Part shown: positions 12,524 through 23,742 of the stretch, piece by piece | How the letters are laid out: each line of letters begins with the position of its first letter | Numbering within the stretch: the stretch's first letter is position 1 | Origin: Xiphydria camelus | Lineage: Eukaryota; Arthropoda; Insecta; Hymenoptera; Xiphydriidae | Reading direction: 5' to 3' | NCBI GenBank assembly: GCA_963678675.1 | Contig: OY783199.1 | Coordinates: 7,323,501-7,387,500, forward strand | Length of the DNA stretch: 64,000 nucleotides | Translations under genes and position numbers: made by a program | Notes under the pieces: model-generated | Seen by the model: the letters and a program-made list of their open reading frames with translations, nothing else | What the model was told of the DNA's origin: nothing | Databases searched by the model: none

Positions 12524-13406
12524 ATGTCGCAGGCAAATAGTAATTTTAGGCAAATAGCTTTTGCCTAGGCAAATAGCAGCTGCCTGGGCAAATAGCTTTT
12601 CTTTGTAATTAATTGCTAAATGACTAGACAAATACTATTTGACTACACAAATAGTATCTGCCTAAATGTTTTTTGGGCATATAGCATATAGATGAGCTAT
12701 TTATGCAACCAGTTAGGAAATGCTACATTTTGTGTAACGAGTGAGATTATTGCAATATCTATCATACGAGTTACACAGAATGCATTTCCTAACGCGCGTG
12801 TGGCATACAAGATTTTTTCAAATTATTCCTAAAACATGCGAGCGGTTGGTTAGGCAAATGGTCATTTCAGGCAAATAACTTTTGCCTAGCCAATAACCTT
12901 TGTGTCTCCGCTCACTTCGCTCGCTCCGCCGATTCAAGCCTATTTTATTTTAAGCTAATTTATTTATATTTTAATGCGTTTGACTGGGTTAGGTTAAGTT
13001 AGAGCCGGTGGAGCGAGCAAAGCGAGCGAAGCCACAAGAGCTATTTGCCTGAAACGACCATTTGCCTACGACATAAAAGCTTGAGAGATTAGGTATTTAG
13101 AAATTTCCCGCACTGGATAACATAAACAAACATCCATCTACAATTATCACACCCACACCTAATAAATGACTGAAATACTAAAGTTTATCTGAGGAGCAAC
13201 TACTTATGATATGCACATAACCACAAATTATTGAACTGACATAGACTAGATACTATTTGCCTAACAACGGTTCCGGCATATACTATTTGCCCAGACAAAT
13301 GGTGTTTAACCAGAAATATAAGCATAATAAATCTATTTGCCCAGGCAGTTGGTATTTACCTAGGCAAAAGCTCTATTTGCCTAAAATTACTATTTGCCTG
13401 CGACAT
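12524..13406. mobile_element. Element built from repeated GGCAAATAG motifs
   Basis: The ends ATGTCGCAGGCAAATAG and its exact complement at 13390-13406 define an 883-base element. About 75 bases at each end consist of repeated ggcaaatag units in alternating orientation; more units occur inside. An inner inverted repeat (12853-12880 against 13040-13069) encloses cgctcacttcgctcgctccg and a matching inverted segment near 13010-13030. No coding capacity. The repeated units look like clustered transposase-binding sites of a non-autonomous DNA transposon, but no known family could be named. Confidence 0.7.
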
Positions 13407-14030
13407 GTGTCTAGTAAGTATCGGTATCGACGTATCGTCTCGCCCCGTACCTATAGAATATACCTGCAATAGAAGTAGGTACATAGATACCAAAGTCAAG
13501 CGGCACGGAAAAGAAACTCGCTTTATCTACACTCCAGCTTGATTAAGGGTCTCCTGGCGCATCGCTGTACCACTATCCACCGCCACGGAGACAACGAACC
13601 TCCTCGAGAGAAAAAAATTCCCCAACCCTCTCGCCCGATACGCTCGAGCGTCCTCGCCTCCTTCCTATACCTATATCCTCGAGTAGCTTCCTTGTGCCCT
13701 CTTTCTGCCTTTCCCGCCTATACCGTCGTTCTCTTCTCGACGAGAAAACATCGGCGGACGGCAGAGACGCGAGCCGCGCTCGACTGCAGCGCGATTAGAC
13801 CGAGAGCGCGCGCGAGGTTCCCGGCGCATCGACGCACCGGCGAACCGAGCGGAAAGCAGGAGAGTTTGGTTTTACGGATTCGATTGCCATCTCGACACGT
13901 TTGTGAAGTTAGCACCCCATTTATCAAATTTGACAATTTTGGCACTTGTAACAGCTTGTACAACCTTCGGAATAAATAGTACAATGCAGTACAAGTGGGA
14001 AAAGTAGATTTTTCGAAAAATTGGGTGCTA
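13407..14030. other. CpG-rich stretch, no gene recognised
   Basis: From about 13550 to 13900 the DNA is rich in CG dinucleotides (gagccgcgctcgactgcagc is typical). It could be a promoter-like island or a remnant exon, but no splice sites or protein family are visible. A 146-codon frame on the plus strand has low-complexity, Arg/Pro/Ser-rich content and is not convincing. Confidence 0.35.
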
Positions 14031-14224
14031 CACTGAGAAAAAAAAAGATTAAAATTTATTCTGTTACAAGGATAATCTGAGTACGAAAGGTAAAACAGAT
14101 CAAAAATTATCCTTCCAGGGTATACAATTTAACCTTCCTTAGAATAATTTTCGATCCACTTTACCTTTCGTACTCAGATTATCCTTCTAACAGAATAATT
14201 TTTAATCTTTTTTTTTTCTCAGTG
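14031..14224. mobile_element. Foldback element (CACTGAG ends), 194 bases
   Basis: Starts CACTGAGAAAAAAAAAAGAT and ends with the complement TTTTTTCTCAGTG. The arms pair almost end to end (gataatctgagtacgaaagg against its complement). Flanked by TA at 14029-14030 and 14225-14226, a clean 2-base duplication. Confidence 0.8.
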
Positions 14225-14323
14225 TAGTCGAAAAATCAGATTTTTCAAGATTTCTCTTAAACCATTAACGTTAGCGATATTATCTTGATGGTACAACGCG
14301 GTACTATCGTAGTACACGCTGGT

Positions 14324-14354
<31 letters not shown>

Positions 14355-14502
14355 TGTGTCAACATTTTTTGACACTTGTCTCAACGCAGCTGCTTATCCA
14401 ACGGTTCACTCGACGCGGCGCGAGAAAAGTACGTGCGAGATATATGTATGTATCTATATAAAATATGAAGCTAAACTCGCCGAGAAAGAAACTTTAATAA
14501 CT

Positions 14503-14627
14503 ATTGTCTCATTATTTATGAACTTTTGATCCACATCGATATAAGACTTTGTTGTAGAAAAAAATGTAATCTTCAAAAATGTACCTATTATACGAACATG
14601 AGCCAAAAGTGCATAGATAATGAGATA
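14503..14627. mobile_element. Small inverted-repeat element, copy 1
   Basis: Ends attgtctcattatttatgaa and gcatagataatgagata are imperfect inverted repeats. The interior cgatataagactttgttgta matches attgatataagactttattg in the copy at 37929-38051. Confidence 0.6.
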
Positions 14628-16039
14628 CAGTACTCTCCCAACAGTATTTTTTTGATTCTTTTTTATTAACCTTTGACTGTGCGATGGGTCGCAAGACCAT
14701 TTTCCCGATTCTTTTCCACTGAGAGATGCCGGTATCGATCCAAACTTAATTCCTTTTAACTCTTACTAACTCTTGTATTATACTTTGGGCGGCAATATCT
14801 CAAAAACCGTTCAACGTACGGTCATTCAACCTTATATCTTTTTTTTTTGATAGTTTCGACGAACTCTACAACTTTTGTAACAATAAACATATCGAGTTCC
14901 ACTTAAAAAATGTTGATATTTTTGCGGATATGAGTTTAAGGTGCGTCTTTAGCATTGTTGAAAGTTGATAAAATTGACTCAAATTAGTAGGCTTGTCATA
15001 TCTCCATCTCTGCTTACTTTTATTTACTAAAATAAATTTTAATGGACTGTACTACTGTGTGGTTTTTTTTATTTAACAGTTTAAAAAATTATTATTCAAT
15101 TTTAAAAATCACAAGCAATGGACATGATTGCTGGCTCGTTTTAGTTAGATTTGACAGGCATCGATAATTCGAGCAATATTATATTTATCGTGTACTTATA
15201 GGAAATTCGGACACACGGTAGCGGCCCGTAAATTATGTCGCTGAGTCCAAAATACGATTTATTACAGCGTCATATCTATTCTCTTTATTGAGTTATTATG
15301 AGTTGCGTGACACATATGGCATGTCTTCGGTTTTTTAACTTTTAAAAGGTATTCAGTTATTCTATTCAAGGCACACCAGTTCAGTAGACGTGGTTACGCA
15401 GTAAGGGTTCCATTTTTACTGAATAACGTTAAATATCAACCAATCAGGATTGAATAATGGTTGAGCGATTTTGATTCCATACATCGGTGTATCCTGACTA
15501 ACCGTGACCTGAAAATTCCCATGAGCTAAATATTTTCAAAATCCCTAAAATTGAATGACGTCTCTTAAGTTATTTTGTATAACACTATCGACTCGTCGAC
15601 ACTCAAAACATTCGCAGTGCGTAAGACCTTGAACGGTACGTAGTGAGTAGATTATGCAAACTTTGTGGTGCTCGACGCACGGAAAACTATCGAGAGACAG
15701 CGCAACTCATGGATACACAAACACAAACAAAGATCTGATGAAGCCTTATCTCTTTCTCTAAAGATCCGTCCGCGGAAAAGTATCGAAGGAGTATTGTAAT
15801 AGTGCTTCAAATTTCATTCCTGGCGAGGTCGTTTAGCCTCTTCCCGTGGTGCGCGACATAATTTAAATTTATATCGGAAGATCGCCAAGTGAGTTGGCGA
15901 GACTGCTTTAAGGCGCGATAAAAATGATTGCGACGCGGTGAGGCGCGTTGAAGAGGAAGCGACGACTTCGAGGGATGGAAGGGAAGCGTTGTGCGACTTA
16001 CATATATATAGATGTTGCGCAACGTCGTCGGCATGTAGC

Positions 16040-16066
16040 TGTGTGTGTGTGTGTGTGTGGGTGTGT
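16040..16066. repeat. (TG)n microsatellite
   Basis: About 13 TG dinucleotides with one interruption. Confidence 0.9.
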
Positions 16067-16611
16067 ACGCGCGCCGATATCGGTCCGTACGTAAATAAAA
16101 TACGGGGTGGGAAGAGCTAAATTTGTAACGGGAAGGGATGCCAACTGCAATTTTCGCGTACCCGCGAATAGATCGGGTGGGCGTATGTCGCGCGCGCGTA
16201 GGTATATTCACCAACTGGCTGGGGTATACGGGATCACGGTTTACGTCCGCGTAATTCGTTCGGTTCTATATATACATACATATACGTATATTAGACTAAT
16301 TCAAAAAAAAGCTTTTTTAATTAATTCTCTTGGCGGGCACTTAAAACATTATTATTTAATGTGACTTTGAATATGTCGCCGGGTGCACATTCTCACTCAA
16401 TAACTAGGGGTGTCTCAATCGCTTTTTCTGATTTCCATTTGAATATAACACGGTGAAATTGTTGAATCGTTGGTTTAGTGCTAATTCTTTCTACGGTAAA
16501 AAAATTTCCCCGTGAAAAATTAGAAAAATTGAGAGTTTTTTAGGTGTAATTGACGTAAAGAAATATTATTTTTAATTATTAAATAGAATTAAATGATAAT
16601 TAAAAATAATA

Positions 16612-17495
16612 GAGGAAAGTGCCCTAATATGAGGATAGTTCCTAATATGGGGTAGTTAACTATTGAGCGAGTTTAGTTCCGACATCTATTTTGTACATTG
16701 CGTACTAATTGCCAGAAAGCGCCCATTCTCTTTTTGGAGCAAACATGTGTTCCGTTTTGACGTTTGGGGTTATAATAATTTTGTGTTGTAAGGAAAGTGT
16801 TGCATTTTGGATGTTTAAGGAGACTTAAAGGTGAGTTTTTAAAGTTTTAATAATATCTATCATTCTATATAAAATTTTGCGTAGTTTATGAAAATGATTT
16901 TGTTTTTTAAAAGAATACCACATTTTATTCAAAAAGTCGCCCCTCCTAAAAATTTAATTTTCTCCTAATATGGGGTACCTATCAATTCCTAATTTGGGGT
17001 ACCCCAAAGGCGAAGAATGGGTGATGTGTCAAGGCTGTTTCATATGGAATCATGTTGAATGTGCTGGTTGTGAAAAAAGCTGGTATATTTGTGAGTTGCG
17101 CTAGTAAATAGATTTGTTTTGTGTGCTTCTTAGATCAGTACATTTTTTGGTTCATAAGGAAAAAATGTTTTGCTAGATGTAGTTTTTATAATTCATTTCC
17201 ATAAATAAATAGTTCTTATACAAAAAACCCAAAATAATTTTAGTTATTTTCAAAATTGTCATGTTAACATAGTGTACCCCACATTAGGACGTATGCTCCT
17301 AATAATATGGGGTAGTGAAACTTTTTTTCAATGCTGCATATTTTCTTCTGCATTTTTTTAAAAACCTGTTTCTTCTTATTAAATGCTTAAAGTGTTCAAG
17401 GAAATGCAAAATTTAGAAATAGTGTTTAAAAGTCACTACATTTTTTTTATTATAGTATTTTTAAAAAAAGTACCCCATACTTGGACACTTTCCTC
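16612..17495 (+). mobile_element. Nested pogo-like element
   Basis: Left end GAGGAAAGTGCCCTAATATG and right end CATACTTGGACACTTTCCTC are inverted repeats, flanked by TA at 16610-16611 and 17496-17497. It lies in the loop of the long palindromic element. Internal copies of the cctaatatggggta motif recur at about 16648, 16974, 16995 and 17298. It carries the coding relic at 17009-17104. TA target, terminal repeats and a PHD-like finger suggest the pogo/Tigger group; the transposase core is gone. Confidence 0.65.
17009..17104 (+). pseudogene. PHD-like zinc finger end of a pogo-type transposase
   Basis: Thirty-one codons ending in a stop read GEEWVMCQGCFIWNHVECAG followed by CEKSWYICELR. The spacing C-x2-C, W-x-H-x2-C-x2-C and Y-x-C is that of the treble-clef finger found at the C-terminus of many insect pogo/Tigger transposases. 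Upstream there is no recognisable DDE domain, so this is a remnant left after internal deletion. Confidence 0.55.
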
Positions 17496-17817
17496 TATTT
17501 CTCTACATCAATTACACCTAAAACTCTTAATTTGTCTAATTTTTTACGGGGAAATTTTTTTATCGTAGAAGGAATTAGCACTAAACCAATGATTCAACAA
17601 TTTCACCATGTTATTCAAATGGAAATCAGAAAAAGTGATTGAGACACCCCTAAATATTGAGTGAGAATGTGCACCCGGCGACATATTCAAAGTTACATTA
17701 AATACTAAGCTTTTAAGTGTCTGCCAAAAGAATTAATTGAAAAAGCTTTTTTTGAATCAGTCTAATGTACATATATACACGAAGGGTATCTTTAAACGGG
17801 ATCAATTTTTGTCACAG

Positions 17818-18029
17818 CTTAGATGCAAGGGGTCGCGACCTGAATAAGGCGCCACAGTGGGCGGTCAGCGACGAGCTGGGACGAAGAACGTACTTCCAGA
17901 TGGGCGACGGCCATCGGGCCAGGCTCAAGGTCAATAGCGTCAACGTCAGGGATCAGGGCATCTTCCGATGCCGGGTGGATTTCGTCAATTCGCCCACAAG
18001 GAACTTCAGGGTGAATCTCACGTTGGTCG
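17818..18029 (+). CDS. Side-like exon: second half of Ig domain 1
   Basis: One base completes a codon split across the upstream intron, then 70 codons follow and one base remains (phase 1). The peptide begins LDARGRDLNKAPQW, a strongly family-typical stretch of Side Ig1, continues through YFQMGDGHRARLKVNSVNV, and has the second disulphide cysteine in DQGIFRCRVDF. It ends NSPTRNFRVNLTLV, with an N-glycosylation sequon (NLT). The acceptor is a T-rich tract ending gtcacag; the donor is gtgagt at 18030. The partner exon with the first Ig1 cysteine and core tryptophan was looked for in 1-17817 and not found. A transposon ends only 52 bases before this exon. Confidence 0.9.
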
Positions 18030-19377
18030 GTGAGTATACACATGTACAGATGTTCCAGGTTCACCGAAACACCCGTTAATGGTGAACTTATGAAAGTCTG
18101 AGTGGATGAGAGATTGTTCATAACTCGAGTCGAAATTTTATTCCTACTCTAATGCTTTTAATGCTCCGTTCGGCTTACCATTGGCCTACTCAGCCTATAA
18201 GGTTCTATTGTTAATCAGAAGTTGTTAAAATAACTAACGGACTATTTTAGGCTTAATATAGGGTATCAATACAATAGAAAATCGACCTATTCTGTAAGCC
18301 TAAAAGAGTAGTTTGAAAATTGCAACGCGGAAATGGCACGCTTTTTAAATTTATCGATCTGGAATCGAGTCTAGCGAATGCCTATGGACCGATACAAATC
18401 GGTCGTGAAAGAAGGTTTTTAAGGGACCTGTTCTCTGGTGTGCGTCAAAAAAACTTCAAACAATGACAAACCTCGAAAACGTTTCTTCGTCGAACTCGAC
18501 TTTAGATTGGTCAACTTGAATAGGTACATACTAAATGTTCTAAAATCGTCATCACATGCAAACTAGAATTGAAAGACCGTACAGTTTTCATATCGACCAA
18601 ATCAACCATGGTCACTGCCAAGAATAGTTTAGTTAATTACGTTGTTGTGTTTCTAAAATTGTTATTATATCCATATTATAATTAAGGAAAAGTTCAACTG
18701 TCATTTCGACCGAATCAAAAGTTGGACGCCGTTGAGAACAGATCAGCTGTTCACGTTTTCGTGCCCCCTTAAACCGCTTATCATTTGAACAATTCTGATT
18801 CCACGACATTTTTTTACTAGAATTAACTGCTTAGGTTTTCGTGAGGAATTTACTATTAACGGGTATTTCGGTGAACCTGGAATACTTGTATACTGCTTAA
18901 TATTGTTCGTTGCTTTGATATTGGCTATCGCGTGCAATGATCTTGCAGTCTCGAAGCTATACGAGATGTGGTACGCGTATACAATGTACCCCCGATATAT
19001 TATATAATAGGCGACTTTCAACTTCGCATAATGCGTACACGCATTATACCACATCGATCGCGGTCAGGGGAAGTGGATTTCCTTGTATCCCGTAGCGATT
19101 CACGGATCCCTTTTAAAATCTCGTAACCCGCTAGTTTTAGTATACGGGAGCATCCGTGGTTTCGGTACAAAAATTATTCGCTCAACTGAATTTTTATTTT
19201 ATTTGCAAGTTTACGACGTATATAATTGTAAATATATGGACGAATCAAAATTATATAGCATTCTTTATATCTTATTCTATATATATTCCGACGTTGAATT
19301 ATGCATCGTATTATCCTTTCATTCGTAGTGTTACGGGTATTACTATTTTGACTATCATCCAAACTCAAGGGTACCTA

Positions 19378-19612
19378 CACTGATTGTGAAAAAAAGAATT
19401 GCCTGAGCTAAGCACACGTGCTTTTGAGAGAATCGTCCCAAGAGGATCATTTATTCCACTCGAACGAATGTCGATTAGACACGATTAAATATCATTATTG
19501 AATTAAATATTATTTGGATTTAATTGGCATCTATTCGAAATCGAATTAGTGGGCTCTTCAAGTTATATTTAAGAGTACATTTATTTTACTCAAGCAAATT
19601 TTTCTCTCGGTG
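19378..19612. mobile_element. Foldback element, family F copy 1
   Basis: Starts CACTGATTGTGAAAAAAAG and ends TTTTTCTCTCGGTG, with TA on both sides (19376-19377, 19613-19614). Its arms pair through landmarks such as tttattccactcgaacg and share sequence with 44940-45161. Confidence 0.7.
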
Positions 19613-19674
19613 TAGTAATACTCATATAATTAGCGATAACGACTTCGTGGAAATCACAAATTATTTACTGTATT

Positions 19675-19917
19675 CACTACAAAAAAAATGTGTAGTAAAC
19701 TTAATATAATTTTATATAGTTTTTATTCAATATGTGAATATGAAAATTAATATACTTCCTTATGAAATTTATATTCAATTTTATATAATTGTATATAAAG
19801 TTCAACAAATATTTAACGAAAACTTCACAAGAGAGTATATTCATTTATTTTCATAATTACATGGATTGGATTGAGGTTTTATATACAATTATATTAAAAA
19901 TACAAATTTATCTTGGT
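19675..19917. mobile_element. Foldback element, family A copy 2
   Basis: Starts CACTACAAAAAAAATG and ends near tttatcttggtg. The interior caatatgtgaatatgaaaat matches family A copies at 10393 and 25731. It lies just 62 bases from the family F element. Confidence 0.65.
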
Positions 19918-20703
19918 GTTCATTGACATAGTACTTTTACTACTTAACTATTTATCCATCATCAAAGGCGTTGATTACAATTCAACCGGTAGCTGGAACT
20001 ATTAAAAGTACCTACCTCAAGCAGTTTTTCCATATTTGCAGCGCCTTGCGCTATAAGTCGACGATTTCAGAGATTCAAAATATTACTCAAAATAACTACT
20101 TCTATGTACGCACAAGTTTCTGTCTAGATTTAAACCGCTCATTGCCCTTTACATTTATTATCACGGGAAGAGTTGTTTCGAAGCTAGAAGAAAACTCTCA
20201 TTTCTGGAAGAACGACTTGAGTATTGCTTTAAATATTCATCGATACTACTTTATTCTCTTAACAAACTTATTTTCCTTTACTTCCTTTCTTTTCGGTGTA
20301 TAAACGCGTAGAAACATACGTACAAGACTTATTTCGGAATGGACAAAATAGTTTACTAAGTATTCCAAATTTGAATTAAAGTTTATGTATCAAAACTTGA
20401 GGTGCTTTAAGTCGTTGGTCCAGCTGCCGGCTCTATTACTATTGTACCTCCGTGGAAATTCAACGATCATCGTAAAGCCGATGAGCCGCGCCCCCGACGA
20501 TAAAGTGACTCGTATTTCTCTAACTGCATTTCGATGAGAGAGTACGGAGCTTATCGCGAAGGGGTAGCGTGGTAGCATTTGATACTAGGCGTCCCACTTG
20601 TGCTCTGACCCGTTTCTCGGTTATACCTAAGGTGCTCTGAATTTTCCAGGCGAAGATGTAGCGCGACTTATTTTTCGTTTTAAGTTATGTCGACCTCTTT
20701 CAG

Positions 20704-20814
20704 AACAGCCAACGAAGCCGGTGATCTACGACGCTCAGGGAAGAGAGGTGATCGGTATCGCCGGTCCATTTCTCGAAGGTTACGCTCTTTCATTGGCGTG
20801 CCAAGTGTCGGGTG
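20704..20814 (+). CDS. Side-like exon: linker and first half of Ig domain 2
   Basis: Two bases complete a Glu codon, then 36 codons and one spare base (phase 1 to phase 1). The peptide EQPTKPVIYDAQGREV is the usual Ig1-Ig2 linker followed by the A strand of Ig2. GPFLEGYALSLACQVSGG carries the B-strand cysteine. The acceptor is ctctttcag and the donor gtaagt at 20815. An open frame continues into the intron but loses all Ig character after SGG, which agrees with the donor. Splitting Ig2 after the first cysteine matches the next exon, which starts with RPKPSVTWW. Confidence 0.9.
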
Positions 20815-22262
20815 GTAAGTTGGAATTTACAAAGCGTTCGGAGCTCCTATACACCCTTCGGACGATGGTTGAAATTTCTCCGCGACAAGGCGGTGGTATA
20901 TTTACGATTTCTGCGGTTAACAAAGCTTCATATCGTTCGGGTTATTTTTACTACATATTGCCCGTACCTTCCATCGCGAATTGTGCAAACGCAGTGATAT
21001 TATTTAATCTATTTCAATAAAATCAATACGTATTACGTACTTTGTTATCATCCCACTTTATCGCATGGTAATATATATAATAAATGGGATAATTCGTTCG
21101 ACTATCCATGATTAAGCTATTTCTTGCCAAACGGAATTGATTAATTAAATTGGTGACTGACAAATGGACAGTGTCCCTTGGTGTCTGGTGAAATGTTTCA
21201 ATTAAAGGCTTTCGATTAATCTGAATTGAGAGGCTGCGTAAGTTTTTAAAGCTTTGTTACCCGCTTGCCTACCGATTTTGCGCTCTACCTAAATCATCGC
21301 CAGCTGGAATTGTTATTTCAATTTGCGCCGCAGTCGAGCGTCAATTTTCCGGTTGCGCTCGCTCTCGCGGGGTTTCATCGCTCGCGGCAAGAAAAGGGTA
21401 ACCGTCGGTCCGACGAAATGTTTTTTCAAGCGAGGTCAGCGGTTGTTTACTGATACGTGGGCGCGCACCCTCTCATACCTGTACGTAAAAGCGCAAATAC
21501 GTAGTTAAATATAATCTGCAAAAAAGTAATCCACCGTTACGTGATGTACCTACAAATTTGCGCGGAGGAAGTTCACGTCAGACGTCCGAAAGAAGTTACA
21601 AAATTATTTTCTACTGGAATCCAACATTGTAAAAATCAAACAGCGTTAAAATAAAATTACACAGTCATAAAGTATTGGACACAAATATAATAGAGTATAA
21701 AACTTTCTGACGCGATAAAAATGCGAGCGTAAACTCTACTCCAATTACATTCCAGGGGTTTCTTTTCATTCTGTAGTTTTGAAAATAGCTCACTGTGGAG
21801 TTTTTCAAGTGATAGTTAGGGTACACTGATTCATCAGATGAAATTCGCTGAATCAGTATTCTGTCGTCATTGGTTAATTATTTAATGTCATCCAATAAAC
21901 ATTGAGTTTTAATATTGCCCAAAACATTGTCGATTGTCAAATCCCTTTGAAATCGTCGGAATCGTCTGTGAATTTCTTTAATTTATAATAAATTTTCCGA
22001 CAATTAGATAAAAAAAACCGCGTGAAAGCGACTTAAAAATAGTCAAATATGATTGATTGATTAAGGCTGATTAAAGCGCATGAAAATAAGTAGAAGAAGA
22101 AATATTACGGTCCCATTAAATCGTGTCAATTTTGCCAACTTTCGATAATGCTAAAAGGTGACTCTTAAATTGCTTTTTTACGCAACTCTACGCCGTTAAC
22201 TTTTTTGCAACGCGAACACAAAATCCCGCGAGGAAGGTTTCGTTCAACCGCATCCATTTCAG
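20815..22262 (+). other. Intron (phase 1), 1.4 kb
   Basis: gtaagt to ttcag between the two halves of Ig2. No repeat or gene is recognised inside. Confidence 0.75.
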
Positions 22263-22481
22263 GAAGACCAAAGCCCTCCGTTACGTGGTGGATGGACGGG
22301 GAGCTGATAGACGGGGTCGCCGACCCACCGGTGGTGGTCGGCTCGCCGGGGAAGTTCACGGAAAATCGTCTCTTCATTCGTAACGTCACGAAGTCGCTGA
22401 GAGGCACCAAATTGGAATGCAGAGCGCAAGCGGGTCCGTTGAGCAAACCTCTCGTACGAGAAGTTCCACTCGATATATACC
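22263..22481 (+). CDS. Side-like exon: second half of Ig domain 2
   Basis: Two bases complete a Gly codon, then 72 codons and one base. RPKPSVTWWMDGELIDG contains the core Ig tryptophan. NRLFIRNVTKSLRGTKLECRAQAG contains the E-F strands, a sequon (NVT) and the second cysteine of Ig2. The exon ends PLVREVPLDIY, the G strand leading to Ig3. Acceptor catccatttcag, donor gtaagt at 22482. The opposite strand is also open for over 90 codons here, but that is a by-product of the coding composition. Confidence 0.91.
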
Positions 22482-22964
22482 GTAAGTAGTAATATGCCTA
22501 TCTATAGTCGGACGTACGTACGTACAAGGGGCACCGCGAGTGGAGGTAACCGCTTGGCCGTATTCAGCGCACGCTATCCAGCCGCTATTAACATTAACAG
22601 ATACCGTCTGCTTATCAGTATGTAACTGCATTCGAGGTTCAGCGGAAGTACCATTCGGGAGCAGAAAGGCGTTTTAATTATAACTGCTCCCGCGTTGAAT
22701 AAAAGTTCGTATAATTCAGTTGAACTGCGTCTACGCACTGAGAAAAATTATTATACGGAGAAAAAAAGATTGGTAATTTCTACAGCGAATCCCAGTAACA
22801 GGGTTCCTCTAGGTGAAACACTATTTTTTTTTAATAGATACTGCGTACTTTTTACAGGTTGTAACAGTGTAAACTTATAAACACCCAACACACACATTAA
22901 TGGGAGATTAGTAAATTTTACCGTAGTAAACTGCCTACACGCGGAACATGAATGTCTTAACATA

Positions 22965-23385
22965 CGTATAATAGATATCTACAACTCTATGGAACATCTA
23001 TATATCGGATAGATTTATTATATAGGGGTATAACAGATATCTATATTACGTATATATCTCTGTATCTTATGAATATTTCGAGATATACGTCCAGTAGACA
23101 TCTATATTACATATATATCTCTATATTTTATGAGTATTTCAAGATATACGCGCGCGTCTAATAGATATATAATTTACACCTATATCTCTATGTCCATAAT
23201 ACGTCTCGAGTTATGCACACACACACACACACACATTTAGTAGATATTTATTTTACATCTGTACCTCTGTGTCCATAATATATCTCAAGTTACATGTCTA
23301 GTACACATTTATTTTTTTTGTCTTTACCTCTATGTCCATGTTACATTTCGAGTTATACGTCTAGTAGACAGCTATTATATATATA
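22965..23385. repeat. Minisatellite, about 60-base period, 6-7 diverged units
   Basis: Units follow the pattern agacatctatattacatata, tatctctatgtccataatat, ttcgagttatacgtctagt. Unit starts can be placed near 23032, 23096, 23162, 23239, 23302 and 23366. The fourth unit carries an (AC)n run at 23215-23234. The units differ enough to be old. Confidence 0.7.
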
Positions 23386-23534
23386 TTTTTAGTATACGTT
23401 CCTTATGGGTAATGTTTATACTATTAAGAACTGTAAAAAATACGCTGTGGTCTATTAAAAATTTCAGTGCTTCACCTCGAGGAGCCCTATTACTGGGATA
23501 ACTGTAAAATTAATGGGTTTTCCCATGATTTTTT

Positions 23535-23742
23535 ACTAATCCTTTTTTTCCATATATTAATGTTAACCAAACATTTGGTTGATATGGGAATAACGAAATA
23601 TTTTTATAAGGACAACAAACTTTTGATTACGACAAATAAATGTTAACTGTGACAACCAACATATTTGTTGTCGCAATAGAAGTATTTCGTTGTTCTTACA
23701 TAAATCAAAGTTTTGTTGAGATTACTAATCGTTCTTTTCAGT
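23535..23742. mobile_element. Foldback element, family E copy 1
   Basis: The interior gatatgggaataacgaaata, acgacaaataaatgtt and ttgttgtcgcaatag match the element at 47926-48148. The right end ttcttttcagta is a diverged form of the usual terminus. Left border uncertain. Confidence 0.55.

Larger units (their letters stand above)
14225..16290. other. Non-coding stretch with short repeats
   Basis: Holds (AG)n at 14327-14354, a small inverted-repeat element at 14503-14627 that recurs at 37929-38051, and (TG)n at 16040-16066. The remainder has no recognisable gene; a 135-codon minus-strand frame at 15807-16214 is low-complexity and crosses the TG run. Confidence 0.4.
16291..17765. mobile_element. 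Element with long (~280-base) terminal inverted repeats
   Basis: The left arm (16291-16560, starting TTAGACTAATTCAAA) and right arm (17500-17765, ending TTTGAATCAGTCTAA) are near-perfect complements through landmarks such as gggtgcacattctcactcaa and ggtgtaattgacgtaaag. A half-copy lies at 53033-53330. Without the pogo-like insertion at 16612-17495 the element would be an almost perfect palindrome of about 590 bases. Its right end stops 52 bases before the first Side exon, so its terminal ctaat may act in splicing. No coding capacity of its own. Confidence 0.8.
18030..20703 (+). other. Intron (phase 1), 2.7 kb
   Basis: Canonical gtgagt to ttcag. It holds the foldback elements at 19378-19612 and 19675-19917. 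No other gene is recognised; several 60-110-codon frames are chance. Confidence 0.7.

Noticed and set aside
12524..13406. CRISPR-like array of regularly repeated motifs
   Set aside because: Motifs alternate in orientation, spacing is irregular, inverted ends bound the element and the DNA is from an animal genome.
13539..13979. 146-codon plus-strand frame in a CpG-rich patch
   Set aside because: Low-complexity Arg/Pro/Ser-rich translation without a domain or splice context.
22165..22446. 93-codon minus-strand frame
   Set aside because: Shadow of the Ig2 exon on the opposite strand.
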